From: Auanema rhodensis
Taxonomy: Eukaryota > Nematoda > Chromadorea > Rhabditida > Rhabditidae
Assembly (NCBI GenBank): GCA_964057225.1
Contig: OZ059895.1
Span: 4,154,001 to 4,218,000 of the forward strand
DNA length: 64,000 bases
Direction: 5' to 3'
Positions 10,068 to 23,325 of this stretch are shown one piece after another. Numbering within the stretch: the stretch's first letter is position 1; each line of letters begins with the position of its first letter. The translations under genes were made by a program, and so were the position numbers. The notes beneath the pieces are model-generated. The model did not search any database. It was given only the letters and a program-made list of their open reading frames with translations, and was not told the DNA's origin.

Positions 10068-13000
10068 AACATTGCTTCCAAAAACATTTCGACAAAAATG
10101 TTTTCGAAAAATTTCAAAATAATTTAGCAAAAAGTAGATGTTTTTAGATTTCTTTTTTTAAGGCAAAGACGATGGACAATGTTATTCAACGAAAAAATTA
10201 ATTCTTCAGGGTGAAAATCGAGGATATAAGTGTGAACTTATATCAGTTGATATCTCGGTGCATTTTCAAGCTAGCGCAAATCTGATAACACAGATCGACG
10301 CAGCTTAAAAATCCGCATCGAATGCACTATACTACATTGAGAAACGCTTAATACAAAAATTAGTTATGATCGTTTGAAAAATGATGCAATAGTGTATGTT
10401 GAGTTTCCATGTACACTCAACATTGCTTCCAAAAACATTTTGACAAAAATTTTTTCGAAAAATTTCAAAATAATTTAGCAAAAAGTAGATGTTTTTAGAT
10501 TCCTTTTTTCAAGGCAAAGATGATGGACAATGTTATTCAACGAAAAAATTAATTCTTCAGGGTGAAAATCGAGGATATAAGTGTGAACTTATATCAGTTG
10601 ATATCTCGGTGCATTTTTAAGCTAGCGCAAATCTGATAACACAGATCGACGCAGCTTAAAAATCCGCATCGAATGCACTATACTACATTGAGAAACGCTT
10701 AATACAAAACTTAGTTATGATCGTTTGAAAAATGATGCATTAGTGTATGTTGAGTTTCCATGTACACTCAACATTGCTTCCAAAAACATTTTGACAAAAA
10801 TTTTTTCGAAAAATTTCAAAATAATTTAGCAAAAAGTAGATGTTTTTAGATTCCTTTTTTTAAGGCAAAGATGATGGACAATGTTATTCAACGAAAAAAT
10901 TAATTCTTCAGGGTGAAAATCGAGGATATAAGTGTGAACTTATATCAGTTGATATCTCGTTGCATTTTCAAGCTAGCGCAAATCTGATAACACAGATCGA
11001 CGCAGCTTAAAAATCCGCATCGAATGCACTATACTACATTGAGAAACGCTTAATACAAAACTTAGTTATGATCGTTTGAAAAATGATGCATTAGTGTATG
11101 TTGAGTTTCCATGTACACTCAACATTGCTTCCAAAAACATTTCGACAAAAATGTTTTCGAAAAATTTCAAAATAATTTAGCAAAAAGTAGATGTTTTTAG
11201 ATTTCTTTTTTTAAGGCAAAGACGATGGACAATGTTATTCAACGAAAAAATTAATTCTTCAGGGTGAAAATCGAGGATATAAGTGTGAACTTATATCAGT
11301 TGATATCTCGGTGCATTTTCAAGCTAGCGCAAATCTGATAACACAGATCGACGCAGCTTAAAAATCCGCATCGAATGCACTATACTACATTGAGAAACGC
11401 TTAATACAAAAATTAGTTATGATCGTTTGAAAAATGATGCATTAGTGTATGTTGAGTTTCCATGTACACTCAACATTGCTTCCAAAAACATTTTGACAAA
11501 AATTTTTTCGAAAAATTTCAAAATAATTTAGCAAAAAGTAGATGTTTTTAGATTTTTTTTTTTAAGGCAAAGACGATGGACAATGTTATTCAACGAAAAA
11601 ATTAATTCTTCAGGGTGAAAATCGAGGATATAAGTGTGAACTTATATCAGTTGATATCTCGGTGCATTTTCAAGCTAGCGCAAATCTGACGCTTAAAAAT
11701 CCGCATCGAATGCACTATACTTCATTGAGAAACGCTTAATACAAAACTTAGTTATGATCGTTTGAAAAATGATGCATTAGTGTATGTTGAGTTTCCATGT
11801 ACACTCAACATTGCTTCCAAAAACATTTCGACAAAAATGTTTTCGAAAAATTTCAAAATAATTTAGCAAAAAGTAGATGTTTTTAGATTTCTTTTTTTAA
11901 GGCAAAGACGATGGACAATGTTATTCAACGAAAAAATTAATTCTTCAGGGTGAAAATCGAGGATATAAGTGTGAACTTATATCAGTTGATATCTCGGTGC
12001 ATTTTCAAGCTAGCGCAAATCTGATAACACAGATCGACGCAGCTTAAAAATCCGCATCGAATGCACTATACTACATTGAGAAACGCTTAATACAAAAATT
12101 AGTTATGATCGTTTGAAAAATGATGCAATAGTGTATGTTGAGTTTCCATGTACACTCAACATTGCTTCCAAAAACATTTTGACAAAAATTTTTTCGAAAA
12201 ATTTCAAAATAATTTAGCAAAAAGTAGATGTTTTTAGATTCCTTTTTTCAAGGCAAAGATGATGGACAATGTTATTCAACGAAAAAATTAATTCTTCAGG
12301 GTGAAAATCGAGGATATAAGTGTGAACTTATATCAGTTGATATCTCGGTGCATTTTTAAGCTAGCGCAAATCTGATAACACAGATCGACGCAGCTTAAAA
12401 ATCCGCATCGAATGCACTATACTACATTGAGAAACGCTTAATACAAAACTTAGTTATGATCGTTTGAAAAATGATGCATTAGTGTATGTTGAGTTTCCAT
12501 GTACACTCAACATTGCTTCCAAAAACATTTTGACAAAAATTTTTTCGAAAAATTTCAAAATAATTTAGCAAAAAGTAGATGTTTTTAGATTCCTTTTTTT
12601 AAGGCAAAGATGATGGACAATGTTATTCAACGAAAAAATTAATTCTTCAGGGTGAAAATCGAGGATATAAGTGTGAACTTATATCAGTTGATATCTCGTT
12701 GCATTTTCAAGCTAGCGCAAATCTGATAACACAGATCGACGCAGCTTAAAAATCCGCATCGAATGCACTATACTACATTGAGAAACGCTTAATACAAAAC
12801 TTAGTTATGATCGTTTGAAAAATGATGCATTAGTGTATGTTGAGTTTCCATGTACACTCAACATTGCTTCCAAAAACATTTCGACAAAAATGTTTTCGAA
12901 AAATTTCAAAATAATTTAGCAAAAAGTAGATGTTTTTAGATTTCTTTTTTTAAGGCAAAGACGATGGACAATGTTATTCAACGAAAAAATTAATTCTTCA

Positions 13001-14614
13001 GGGTGAAAATCGAGGATATAAGTGTGAACTTATATCAGTTGATATCTCGGTGCATTTTCAAGCTAGCGCAAATCTGATAACACAGATCGACGCAGCTTAA
13101 AAATCCGCATCGAATGCACTATACTACATTGAGAAACGCTTAATACAAAAATTAGTTATGATCGTTTGAAAAATGATGCATTAGTGTATGTTGAGTTTCC
13201 ATGTACACTCAACATTGCTTCCAAAAACATTTTGACAAAAATTTTTTCGAAAAATTTCAAAATAATTTAGCAAAAAGTAGATGTTTTTAGATTTTTTTTT
13301 TTAAGGCAAAGACGATGGACAATGTTATTCAACGAAAAAATTAATTCTTCAGGGTGAAAATCGAGGATATAAGTGTGAACTTATATCAGTTGATATCTCG
13401 GTGCATTTTCAAGCTAGCGCAAATCTGATAACACAGATCGACGCAGCTTAAAAATCCGCATCGAATGCACTATACTACATTGAGAAACGCTTAATACAAA
13501 AATTAGTTATGATCGTTTGAAAAATGATGCATTAGTGTATGTTGAGTTTCCATGTACACTCAACATTGCTTCCAAAAACATTTTGACAAAAATTTTTTCG
13601 AAAAATTTCAAAATAATTTAGCAAAAAGTAGATGTTTTTAGATTCCTTTTTTCAAGGCAAAGATGATGGACAATGTTATTCAACGAAAAAATTAATTCTT
13701 CAGGGTGAAAATCGAGGATATAAGTGTGAACTTATATCAGTTGATATCTCGGTGCATTTTTAAGCTAGCGCAAATCTGATAACACAGATCGACGCAGCTT
13801 AAAAATCCGCATCGAATGCACTATACTACATTGAGAAACGCTTAATACAAAACTTAGTTATGATCGTTTGAAAAATGATGCATTAGTGTATGTTGAGTTT
13901 CCATGTACACTCAACATTGCTTCCAAAAACATTTTGACAAAAATTTTTTCGAAAAATTTCAAAATAATTTAGCAAAAAGTAGATGTTTTTAGATTCCTTT
14001 TTTTAAGGCAAAGATGATGGACAATGTTATTCAACGAAAAAATTAATTCTTCAGGGTGAAAATCGAGGATATAAGTGTGAACTTATATCAGTTGATATCT
14101 CGTTGCATTTTCAAGCTAGCGCAAATCTGATAACACAGATCGACGCAGCTTAAAAATCCGCATCGAATGCACTATACTACATTGAGAAACGCTTAATACA
14201 AAACTTAGTTATGATCGTTTGAAAAATGATGCATTAGTGTATGTTGAGTTTCCATGTACACTCAACATTGCTTCCAAAAACATTTCGACAAAAATGTTTT
14301 CGAAAAATTTCAAAATAATTTAGCAAAAAGTAGATGTTTTTAGATTTCTTTTTTTAAGGCAAAGACGATGGACAATGTTATTCAACGAAAAAATTAATTC
14401 TTCAGGGTGAAAATCGAGGATATAAGTGTGAACTTATATCAGTTGATATCTCGGTGCATTTTCAAGCTAGCGCAAATCTGATAACACAGATCGACGCAGC
14501 TTAAAAATCCGCATCGAATGCACTATACTACATTGAGAAACGCTTAATACAAAAATTAGTTATGATCGTTTGAAAAATGATGCATTAGTGTATGTTGAGT
14601 TTCCATGTACACTC
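10068..14614. repeat. Overlapping 5-mer and 4-mer higher-order repeats
   Basis: Order: d (GCAATAGTG), b1, c, d, short p at 10068-11806; the same five with a long p at 11807-13561; then b1, c, d to 14614. The first step is 1739 bp, marked by GCAATAGTG at 10387 and 12126. The b1-c-d-p block then repeats with a 1404-bp step (12158 to 13562). The first and second copies differ in the length state of p. Confidence 0.85.
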
Positions 14615-17600
14615 AACATTGCTTCCAAAAACATTTTGACAAAAATTTTTTCGAAAAATTTCAAAATAATTTAGCAAAAAGTAGATGTTTTTAGATTCCT
14701 TCTTTCAAGGCAAAGATGATGGACAATGTTATTCAACGAAAAAATTAATTCTTCAGGGTGAAAATCGAGGATATAAGTGTGAACTTATATCAGTTGATAT
14801 CTCGGTGCATTTTCAAGCTAGCGCAAATCTGATAACACAGATCGACGCAGCTTAAAAATCCGCATCGAATGCACTATACTACATTGAGAAACGCTTAATA
14901 CAAAACTTAGTTATGATCGTTTGAAAAATGATGCATTAGTGTATGTTGAGTTTCCATGTACACTCAACATTGCTTCCAAAAACATTTCGACAAAAATGTT
15001 TTCGAAAAATTTCAAAATAATTTAGCAAAAAGTAGATGTTTTTAGATTTCTTTTTTTAAGGCAAAGACGATGGACAATGTTATTCAACGAAAAAATTAAT
15101 TCTTCAGGGTGAAAATCGAGGATATAAGTGTGAACTTATATCAGTTGATATCTCGGTGCATTTTCAAGCTAGCGCAAATCTGATAACACAGATCGACGCA
15201 GCTTAAAAATCCGCATCGAATGCACTATACTACATTGAGAAACGCTTAATACAAAAATTAGTTATGATCGTTTGAAAAATGATGCATTAGTGTATGTTGA
15301 GTTTCCATGTACACTCAACATTGCTTCCAAAAACATTTTGACAAAAATTTTTTCGAAAAATTTCAAAATAATTTAGCAAAAAGTAGATGTTTTTAGATTC
15401 CTTTTTTCAAGGCAAAGATGATGGACAATGTTATTCAACGAAAAAATTAATTCTTCAGGGTGAAAATCGAGGATATAAGTGTGAACTTATATCAGTTGAT
15501 ATCTCGGTGCATTTTCAAGCTAGCGCAAATCTGACGCTTAAAAATCCGCATCGAATGCACTATACTTCATTGAGAAACGCTTAATACAAAACTTAGTTAT
15601 GATCGTTTGAAAAATGATGCATTAGTGTATGTTGAGTTTCCATGTACACTCAACATTGCTTCCAAAAACATTTCGACAAAAATGTTTTCGAAAAATTTCA
15701 AAATAATTTAGCAAAAAGTAGATGTTTTTAGATTTCTTTTTTTAAGGCAAAGACGATGGACAATGTTATTCAACGAAAAAATTAATTCTTCAGGGTGAAA
15801 ATCGAGGATATAAGTGTGAACTTATATCAGTTGATATCTCGGTGCATTTTCAAGCTAGCGCAAATCTGATAACACAGATCGACGCAGCTTAAAAATCCGC
15901 ATCGAATGCACTATACTACATTGAGAAACGCTTAATACAAAAATTAGTTATGATCGTTTGAAAAATGATGCATTAGTGTATGTTGAGTTTCCATGTACAC
16001 TCAACATTGCTTCCAAAAACATTTTGACAAAAATTTTTTCGAAAAATTTCAAAATAATTTAGCAAAAAGTAGATGTTTTTAGATTCCTTTTTTCAAGGCA
16101 AAGATGATGGACAATGTTATTCAACGAAAAAATTAATTCTTCAGGGTGAAAATCGAGGATATAAGTGTGAACTTATATCAGTTGATATCTCGGTGCATTT
16201 TCAAGCTAGCGCAAATCTGACGCTTAAAAATCCGCATCGAATGCACTATACTTCATTGAGAAACGCTTAATACAAAACTTAGTTATGATCGTTTGAAAAA
16301 TGATGCATTAGTGTATGTTGAGTTTCCATGTACACTCAACATTGCTTCCAAAAACATTTTGACAAAAATTTTTTCGAAAAATTTCAAAATAATTTAGCAA
16401 AAAGTAGATGTTTTTAGATTCCTTTTTTTAAGGCAAAGATGATGGACAATGTTATTCAACGAAAAAATTAATTCTTCAGGGTGAAAATCGAGGATATAAG
16501 TGTGAACTTATATCAGTTGATATCTCGGTGCATTTTTAAGCTAGCGCAAATCTGATAACACAGATCGACGCAGCTTAAAAATCCGCATCGAATGCACTAT
16601 ACTACATTGAGAAACGCTTAATACAAAACTTAGTTATGATCGTTTGAAAAATGATGCATTAGTGTATGTTGAGTTTCCATGTACACTCAACATTGCTTCC
16701 AAAAACATTTTGACAAAAATTTTTTCGAAAAATTTCAAAATAATTTAGCAAAAAGTAGATGTTTTTAGATTCCTTTTTTTAAGGCAAAGATGATGGACAA
16801 TGTTATTCAACGAAAAAATTAATTCTTCAGGGTGAAAATCGAGGATATAAGTGTGAACTTATATCAGTTGATATCTCGTTGCATTTTCAAGCTAGCGCAA
16901 ATCTGATAACACAGATCGACGCAGCTTAAAAATCCGCATCGAATGCACTATACTACATTGAGAAACGCTTAATACAAAACTTAGTTATGATCGTTTGAAA
17001 AATGATGCATTAGTGTATGTTGAGTTTCCATGTACACTCAACATTGCTTCCAAAAACATTTCGACAAAAATGTTTTCGAAAAATTTCAAAATAATTTAGC
17101 AAAAAGTAGATGTTTTTAGATTTCTTTTTTTAAGGCAAAGACGATGGACAATGTTATTCAACGAAAAAATTAATTCTTCAGGGTGAAAATCGAGGATATA
17201 AGTGTGAACTTATATCAGTTGATATCTCGGTGCATTTTCAAGCTAGCGCAAATCTGATAACACAGATCGACGCAGCTTAAAAATCCGCATCGAATGCACT
17301 ATACTACATTGAGAAACGCTTAATACAAAAATTAGTTATGATCGTTTGAAAAATGATGCATTAGTGTATGTTGAGTTTCCATGTACACTCAACATTGCTT
17401 CCAAAAACATTTTGACAAAAATTTTTTCGAAAAATTTCAAAATAATTTAGCAAAAAGTAGATGTTTTTAGATTTTTTTTTTTAAGGCAAAGACGATGGAC
17501 AATGTTATTCAACGAAAAAATTAATTCTTCAGGGTGAAAATCGAGGATATAAGTGTGAACTTATATCAGTTGATATCTCGGTGCATTTTCAAGCTAGCGC

Positions 17601-20600
17601 AAATCTGATAACACAGATCGACGCAGCTTAAAAATCCGCATCGAATGCACTATACTACATTGAGAAACGCTTAATACAAAAATTAGTTATGATCGTTTGA
17701 AAAATGATGCATTAGTGTATGTTGAGTTTCCATGTACACTCAACATTGCTTCCAAAAACATTTTGACAAAAATTTTTTCGAAAAATTTCAAAATAATTTA
17801 GCAAAAAGTAGATGTTTTTAGATTCCTTTTTTCAAGGCAAAGATGATGGACAATGTTATTCAACGAAAAAATTAATTCTTCAGGGTGAAAATCGAGGATA
17901 TAAGTGTGAACTTATATCAGTTGATATCTCGGTGCATTTTTAAGCTAGCGCAAATCTGATAACACAGATCGACGCAGCTTAAAAATCCGCATCGAATGCA
18001 CTATACTACATTGAGAAACGCTTAATACAAAACTTAGTTATGATCGTTTGAAAAATGATGCATTAGTGTATGTTGAGTTTCCATGTACACTCAACATTGC
18101 TTCCAAAAACATTTTGACAAAAATTTTTTCGAAAAATTTCAAAATAATTTAGCAAAAAGTAGATGTTTTTAGATTCCTTTTTTTAAGGCAAAGATGATGG
18201 ACAATGTTATTCAACGAAAAAATTAATTCTTCAGGGTGAAAATCGAGGATATAAGTGTGAACTTATATCAGTTGATATCTCGTTGCATTTTCAAGCTAGC
18301 GCAAATCTGATAACACAGATCGACGCAGCTTAAAAATCCGCATCGAATGCACTATACTACATTGAGAAACGCTTAATACAAAACTTAGTTATGATCGTTT
18401 GAAAAATGATGCATTAGTGTATGTTGAGTTTCCATGTACACTCAACATTGCTTCCAAAAACATTTCGACAAAAATGTTTTCGAAAAATTTCAAAATAATT
18501 TAGCAAAAAGTAGATGTTTTTAGATTTCTTTTTTTAAGGCAAAGACGATGGACAATGTTATTCAACGAAAAAATTAATTCTTCAGGGTGAAAATCGAGGA
18601 TATAAGTGTGAACTTATATCAGTTGATATCTCGGTGCATTTTCAAGCTAGCGCAAATCTGATAACACAGATCGACGCAGCTTAAAAATCCGCATCGAATG
18701 CACTATACTACATTGAGAAACGCTTAATACAAAAATTAGTTATGATCGTTTGAAAAATGATGCATTAGTGTATGTTGAGTTTCCATGTACACTCAACATT
18801 GCTTCCAAAAACATTTTGACAAAAATTTTTTCGAAAAATTTCAAAATAATTTAGCAAAAAGTAGATGTTTTTAGATTCCTTCTTTCAAGGCAAAGATGAT
18901 GGACAATGTTATTCAACGAAAAAATTAATTCTTCAGGGTGAAAATCGAGGATATAAGTGTGAACTTATATCAGTTGATATCTCGGTGCATTTTCAAGCTA
19001 GCGCAAATCTGATAACACAGATCGACGCAGCTTAAAAATCCGCATCGAATGCACTATACTACATTGAGAAACGCTTAATACAAAACTTAGTTATGATCGT
19101 TTGAAAAATGATGCATTAGTGTATGTTGAGTTTCCATGTACACTCAACATTGCTTCCAAAAACATTTCGACAAAAATGTTTTCGAAAAATTTCAAAATAA
19201 TTTAGCAAAAAGTAGATGTTTTTAGATTTCTTTTTTTAAGGCAAAGACGATGGACAATGTTATTCAACGAAAAAATTAATTCTTCAGGGTGAAAATCGAG
19301 GATATAAGTGTGAACTTATATCAGTTGATATCTCGGTGCATTTTCAAGCTAGCGCAAATCTGATAACACAGATCGACGCAGCTTAAAAATCCGCATCGAA
19401 TGCACTATACTACATTGAGAAACGCTTAATACAAAAATTAGTTATGATCGTTTGAAAAATGATGCATTAGTGTATGTTGAGTTTCCATGTACACTCAACA
19501 TTGCTTCCAAAAACATTTTGACAAAAATTTTTTCGAAAAATTTCAAAATAATTTAGCAAAAAGTAGATGTTTTTAGATTCCTTTTTTCAAGGCAAAGATG
19601 ATGGACAATGTTATTCAACGAAAAAATTAATTCTTCAGGGTGAAAATCGAGGATATAAGTGTGAACTTATATCAGTTGATATCTCGGTGCATTTTCAAGC
19701 TAGCGCAAATCTGACGCTTAAAAATCCGCATCGAATGCACTATACTTCATTGAGAAACGCTTAATACAAAACTTAGTTATGATCGTTTGAAAAATGATGC
19801 ATTAGTGTATGTTGAGTTTCCATGTACACTCAACATTGCTTCCAAAAACATTTCGACAAAAATGTTTTCGAAAAATTTCAAAATAATTTAGCAAAAAGTA
19901 GATGTTTTTAGATTTCTTTTTTTAAGGCAAAGACGATGGACAATGTTATTCAACGAAAAAATTAATTCTTCAGGGTGAAAATCGAGGATATAAGTGTGAA
20001 CTTATATCAGTTGATATCTCGGTGCATTTTCAAGCTAGCGCAAATCTGATAACACAGATCGACGCAGCTTAAAAATCCGCATCGAATGCACTATACTACA
20101 TTGAGAAACGCTTAATACAAAAATTAGTTATGATCGTTTGAAAAATGATGCATTAGTGTATGTTGAGTTTCCATGTACACTCAACATTGCTTCCAAAAAC
20201 ATTTTGACAAAAATTTTTTCGAAAAATTTCAAAATAATTTAGCAAAAAGTAGATGTTTTTAGATTCCTTTTTTCAAGGCAAAGATGATGGACAATGTTAT
20301 TCAACGAAAAAATTAATTCTTCAGGGTGAAAATCGAGGATATAAGTGTGAACTTATATCAGTTGATATCTCGGTGCATTTTCAAGCTAGCGCAAATCTGA
20401 CGCTTAAAAATCCGCATCGAATGCACTATACTTCATTGAGAAACGCTTAATACAAAACTTAGTTATGATCGTTTGAAAAATGATGCATTAGTGTATGTTG
20501 AGTTTCCATGTACACTCAACATTGCTTCCAAAAACATTTTGACAAAAATTTTTTCGAAAAATTTCAAAATAATTTAGCAAAAAGTAGATGTTTTTAGATT

Positions 20601-21219
20601 CCTTTTTTTAAGGCAAAGATGATGGACAATGTTATTCAACGAAAAAATTAATTCTTCAGGGTGAAAATCGAGGATATAAGTGTGAACTTATATCAGTTGA
20701 TATCTCGGTGCATTTTTAAGCTAGCGCAAATCTGATAACACAGATCGACGCAGCTTAAAAATCCGCATCGAATGCACTATACTACATTGAGAAACGCTTA
20801 ATACAAAACTTAGTTATGATCGTTTGAAAAATGATGCATTAGTGTATGTTGAGTTTCCATGTACACTCAACATTGCTTCCAAAAACATTTTGACAAAAAT
20901 TTTTTCGAAAAATTTCAAAATAATTTAGCAAAAAGTAGATGTTTTTAGATTCCTTTTTTTAAGGCAAAGATGATGGACAATGTTATTCAACGAAAAAATT
21001 AATTCTTCAGGGTGAAAATCGAGGATATAAGTGTGAACTTATATCAGTTGATATCTCGTTGCATTTTCAAGCTAGCGCAAATCTGATAACACAGATCGAC
21101 GCAGCTTAAAAATCCGCATCGAATGCACTATACTACATTGAGAAACGCTTAATACAAAACTTAGTTATGATCGTTTGAAAAATGATGCATTAGTGTATGT
21201 TGAGTTTCCATGTACACTC
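12509..21219. repeat. 4180-bp 12-mer higher-order repeat, about 2.1 copies
   Basis: Unit order c d p b1 c d f d a d a b, at 12509-16688 and again at 16689-20868, then one more c to 21219. Each copy has ten long and two short units, giving 4180 bp. Private markers recur exactly one period apart: the 12-T tract (13211, 17391) and CCTTCTTTCAAGG in the f unit (14615, 18795). Downstream the pattern breaks at 21220, where d is expected but h is found. A recent tandem duplication by unequal exchange explains this best. Confidence 0.9.
13211..13561. repeat. Monomer class p, reference copy (extended T tract)
   Basis: An e-like unit in which C85 is also T, giving an uninterrupted run of 12 T followed by AAGG. 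Long copies are at 13211 and 17391. A short copy (335 bp, T251, C276) is at 11472. The identical T tract links these three positions by duplication; the 13211 and 17391 copies are exactly 4180 bp apart. Confidence 0.85.
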
Positions 21220-22623
21220 AACATTGCTTCCAAAAACATTTCGACAAAAATTTTTTCGAAAAATTTCAAAATAATTTAGCAAAAAGTAGATGTTTTTAGA
21301 TTCCTTTTTTCAAGGCAAAGATGATGGACAATGTTATTCAACGAAAAAATTAATTCTTCAGGGTGAAAATCGAGGATATAAGTGTGAACTTATATCAGTT
21401 GATATCTCGGTGCATTTTCAAGCTAGCGCAAATCTGATAACACAGATCGACGCAGCTTAAAAATCCGCATCGAATGCACTATACTACATTGAGAAACGCT
21501 TAATACAAAACTTAGTTATGATCGTTTGAAAAATGATGCATTAGTGTATGTTGAGTTTCCATGTACACTCAACATTGCTTCCAAAAACATTTTGACAAAA
21601 ATTTTTTCGAAAAATTTCAAAATAATTTAGCAAAAAGTAGATGTTTTTAGATTCCTTTTTTTAAGGCAAAGATGATGGACAATGTTATTCAACGAAAAAA
21701 TTAATTCTTCAGGGTGAAAATCGAGGATATAAGTGTGAACTTATATCAGTTGATATCTCGGTGCATTTTTAAGCTAGCGCAAATCTGATAACACAGATCG
21801 ACGCAGCTTAAAAATCCGCATCGAATGCACTATACTACATTGAGAAACGCTTAATACAAAACTTAGTTATGATCGTTTGAAAAATGATGCATTAGTGTAT
21901 GTTGAGTTTCCATGTACACTCAACATTGCTTCCAAAAACATTTTGACAAAAATTTTTTCGAAAAATTTCAAAATAATTTAGCAAAAAGTAGATGTTTTTA
22001 GATTCCTTTTTTTAAGGCAAAGATGATGGACAATGTTATTCAACGAAAAAATTAATTCTTCAGGGTGAAAATCGAGGATATAAGTGTGAACTTATATCAG
22101 TTGATATCTCGTTGCATTTTCAAGCTAGCGCAAATCTGATAACACAGATCGACGCAGCTTAAAAATCCGCATCGAATGCACTATACTACATTGAGAAACG
22201 CTTAATACAAAACTTAGTTATGATCGTTTGAAAAATGATGCATTAGTGTATGTTGAGTTTCCATGTACACTCAACATTGCTTCCAAAAACATTTCGACAA
22301 AAATTTTTTCGAAAAATTTCAAAATAATTTAGCAAAAAGTAGATGTTTTTAGATTCCTTTTTTCAAGGCAAAGATGATGGACAATGTTATTCAACGAAAA
22401 AATTAATTCTTCAGGGTGAAAATCGAGGATATAAGTGTGAACTTATATCAGTTGATATCTCGGTGCATTTTCAAGCTAGCGCAAATCTGATAACACAGAT
22501 CGACGCAGCTTAAAAATCCGCATCGAATGCACTATACTACATTGAAAAACGCTTAATACAAAACTTAGTTATGATCGTTTGAAAAATGATGCATTAGTGT
22601 ATGTTGAGTTTCCATGTACACTC
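20518..22623. repeat. 1053-bp trimeric higher-order repeat, 2 copies
   Basis: Unit order b c h at 20518-21570 and 21571-22623, all long units. A looser third copy follows (d with C-type end, c, h, 22624-23676). The second h carries a private TTGAAAAACG change. Confidence 0.85.
21220..21570. repeat. Monomer class h, reference copy (C23/T33 hybrid, 351 bp)
   Basis: Has C23 of class d but T33 of the other classes, followed by an f-like body (C84, C92, T103, long junction, C-type end). Two diagnostic sites 10 bp apart are therefore in a recombinant or intermediate state. Copies start at 22273 (with TTGAAAAACG), 23326, 25049 and 26772. The last three share a private G-to-A change (GGCAAAAATG). 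The class is confined to about 21.2-27.1 kb. Confidence 0.85.
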
Positions 22624-23325
22624 AACATTGCTTCCAAAAACATTTCGACAAAAATGTTTTCGAAAAATTTCAAAATAATTTAGCAAAAAGTAGATGTTTT
22701 TAGATTTCTTTTTTTAAGGCAAAGACGATGGACAATGTTATTCAACGAAAAAATTAATTCTTCAGGGTGAAAATCGAGGATATAAGTGTGAACTTATATC
22801 AGTTGATATCTCGGTGCATTTTCAAGCTAGCGCAAATCTGATAACACAGATCGACGCAGCTTAAAAATCCGCATCGAATGCACTATACTACATTGAGAAA
22901 CGCTTAATACAAAACTTAGTTATGATCGTTTGAAAAATGATGCATTAGTGTATGTTGAGTTTCCATGTACACTCAACATTGCTTCCAAAAACATTTTGAC
23001 AAAAATTTTTTCGAAAAATTTCAAAATAATTTAGCAAAAAGTAGATGTTTTTAGATTCCTTTTTTTAAGGCAAAGATGATGGACAATGTTATTCAACGAA
23101 AAAATTAATTCTTCAGGGTGAAAATCGAGGATATAAGTGTGAACTTATATCAGTTGATATCTCGTTGCATTTTCAAGCTAGCGCAAATCTGATAACACAG
23201 ATCGACGCAGCTTAAAAATCCGCATCGAATGCACTATACTACATTGAGAAACGCTTAATACAAAACTTAGTTATGATCGTTTGAAAAATGATGCATTAGT
23301 GTATGTTGAGTTTCCATGTACACTC

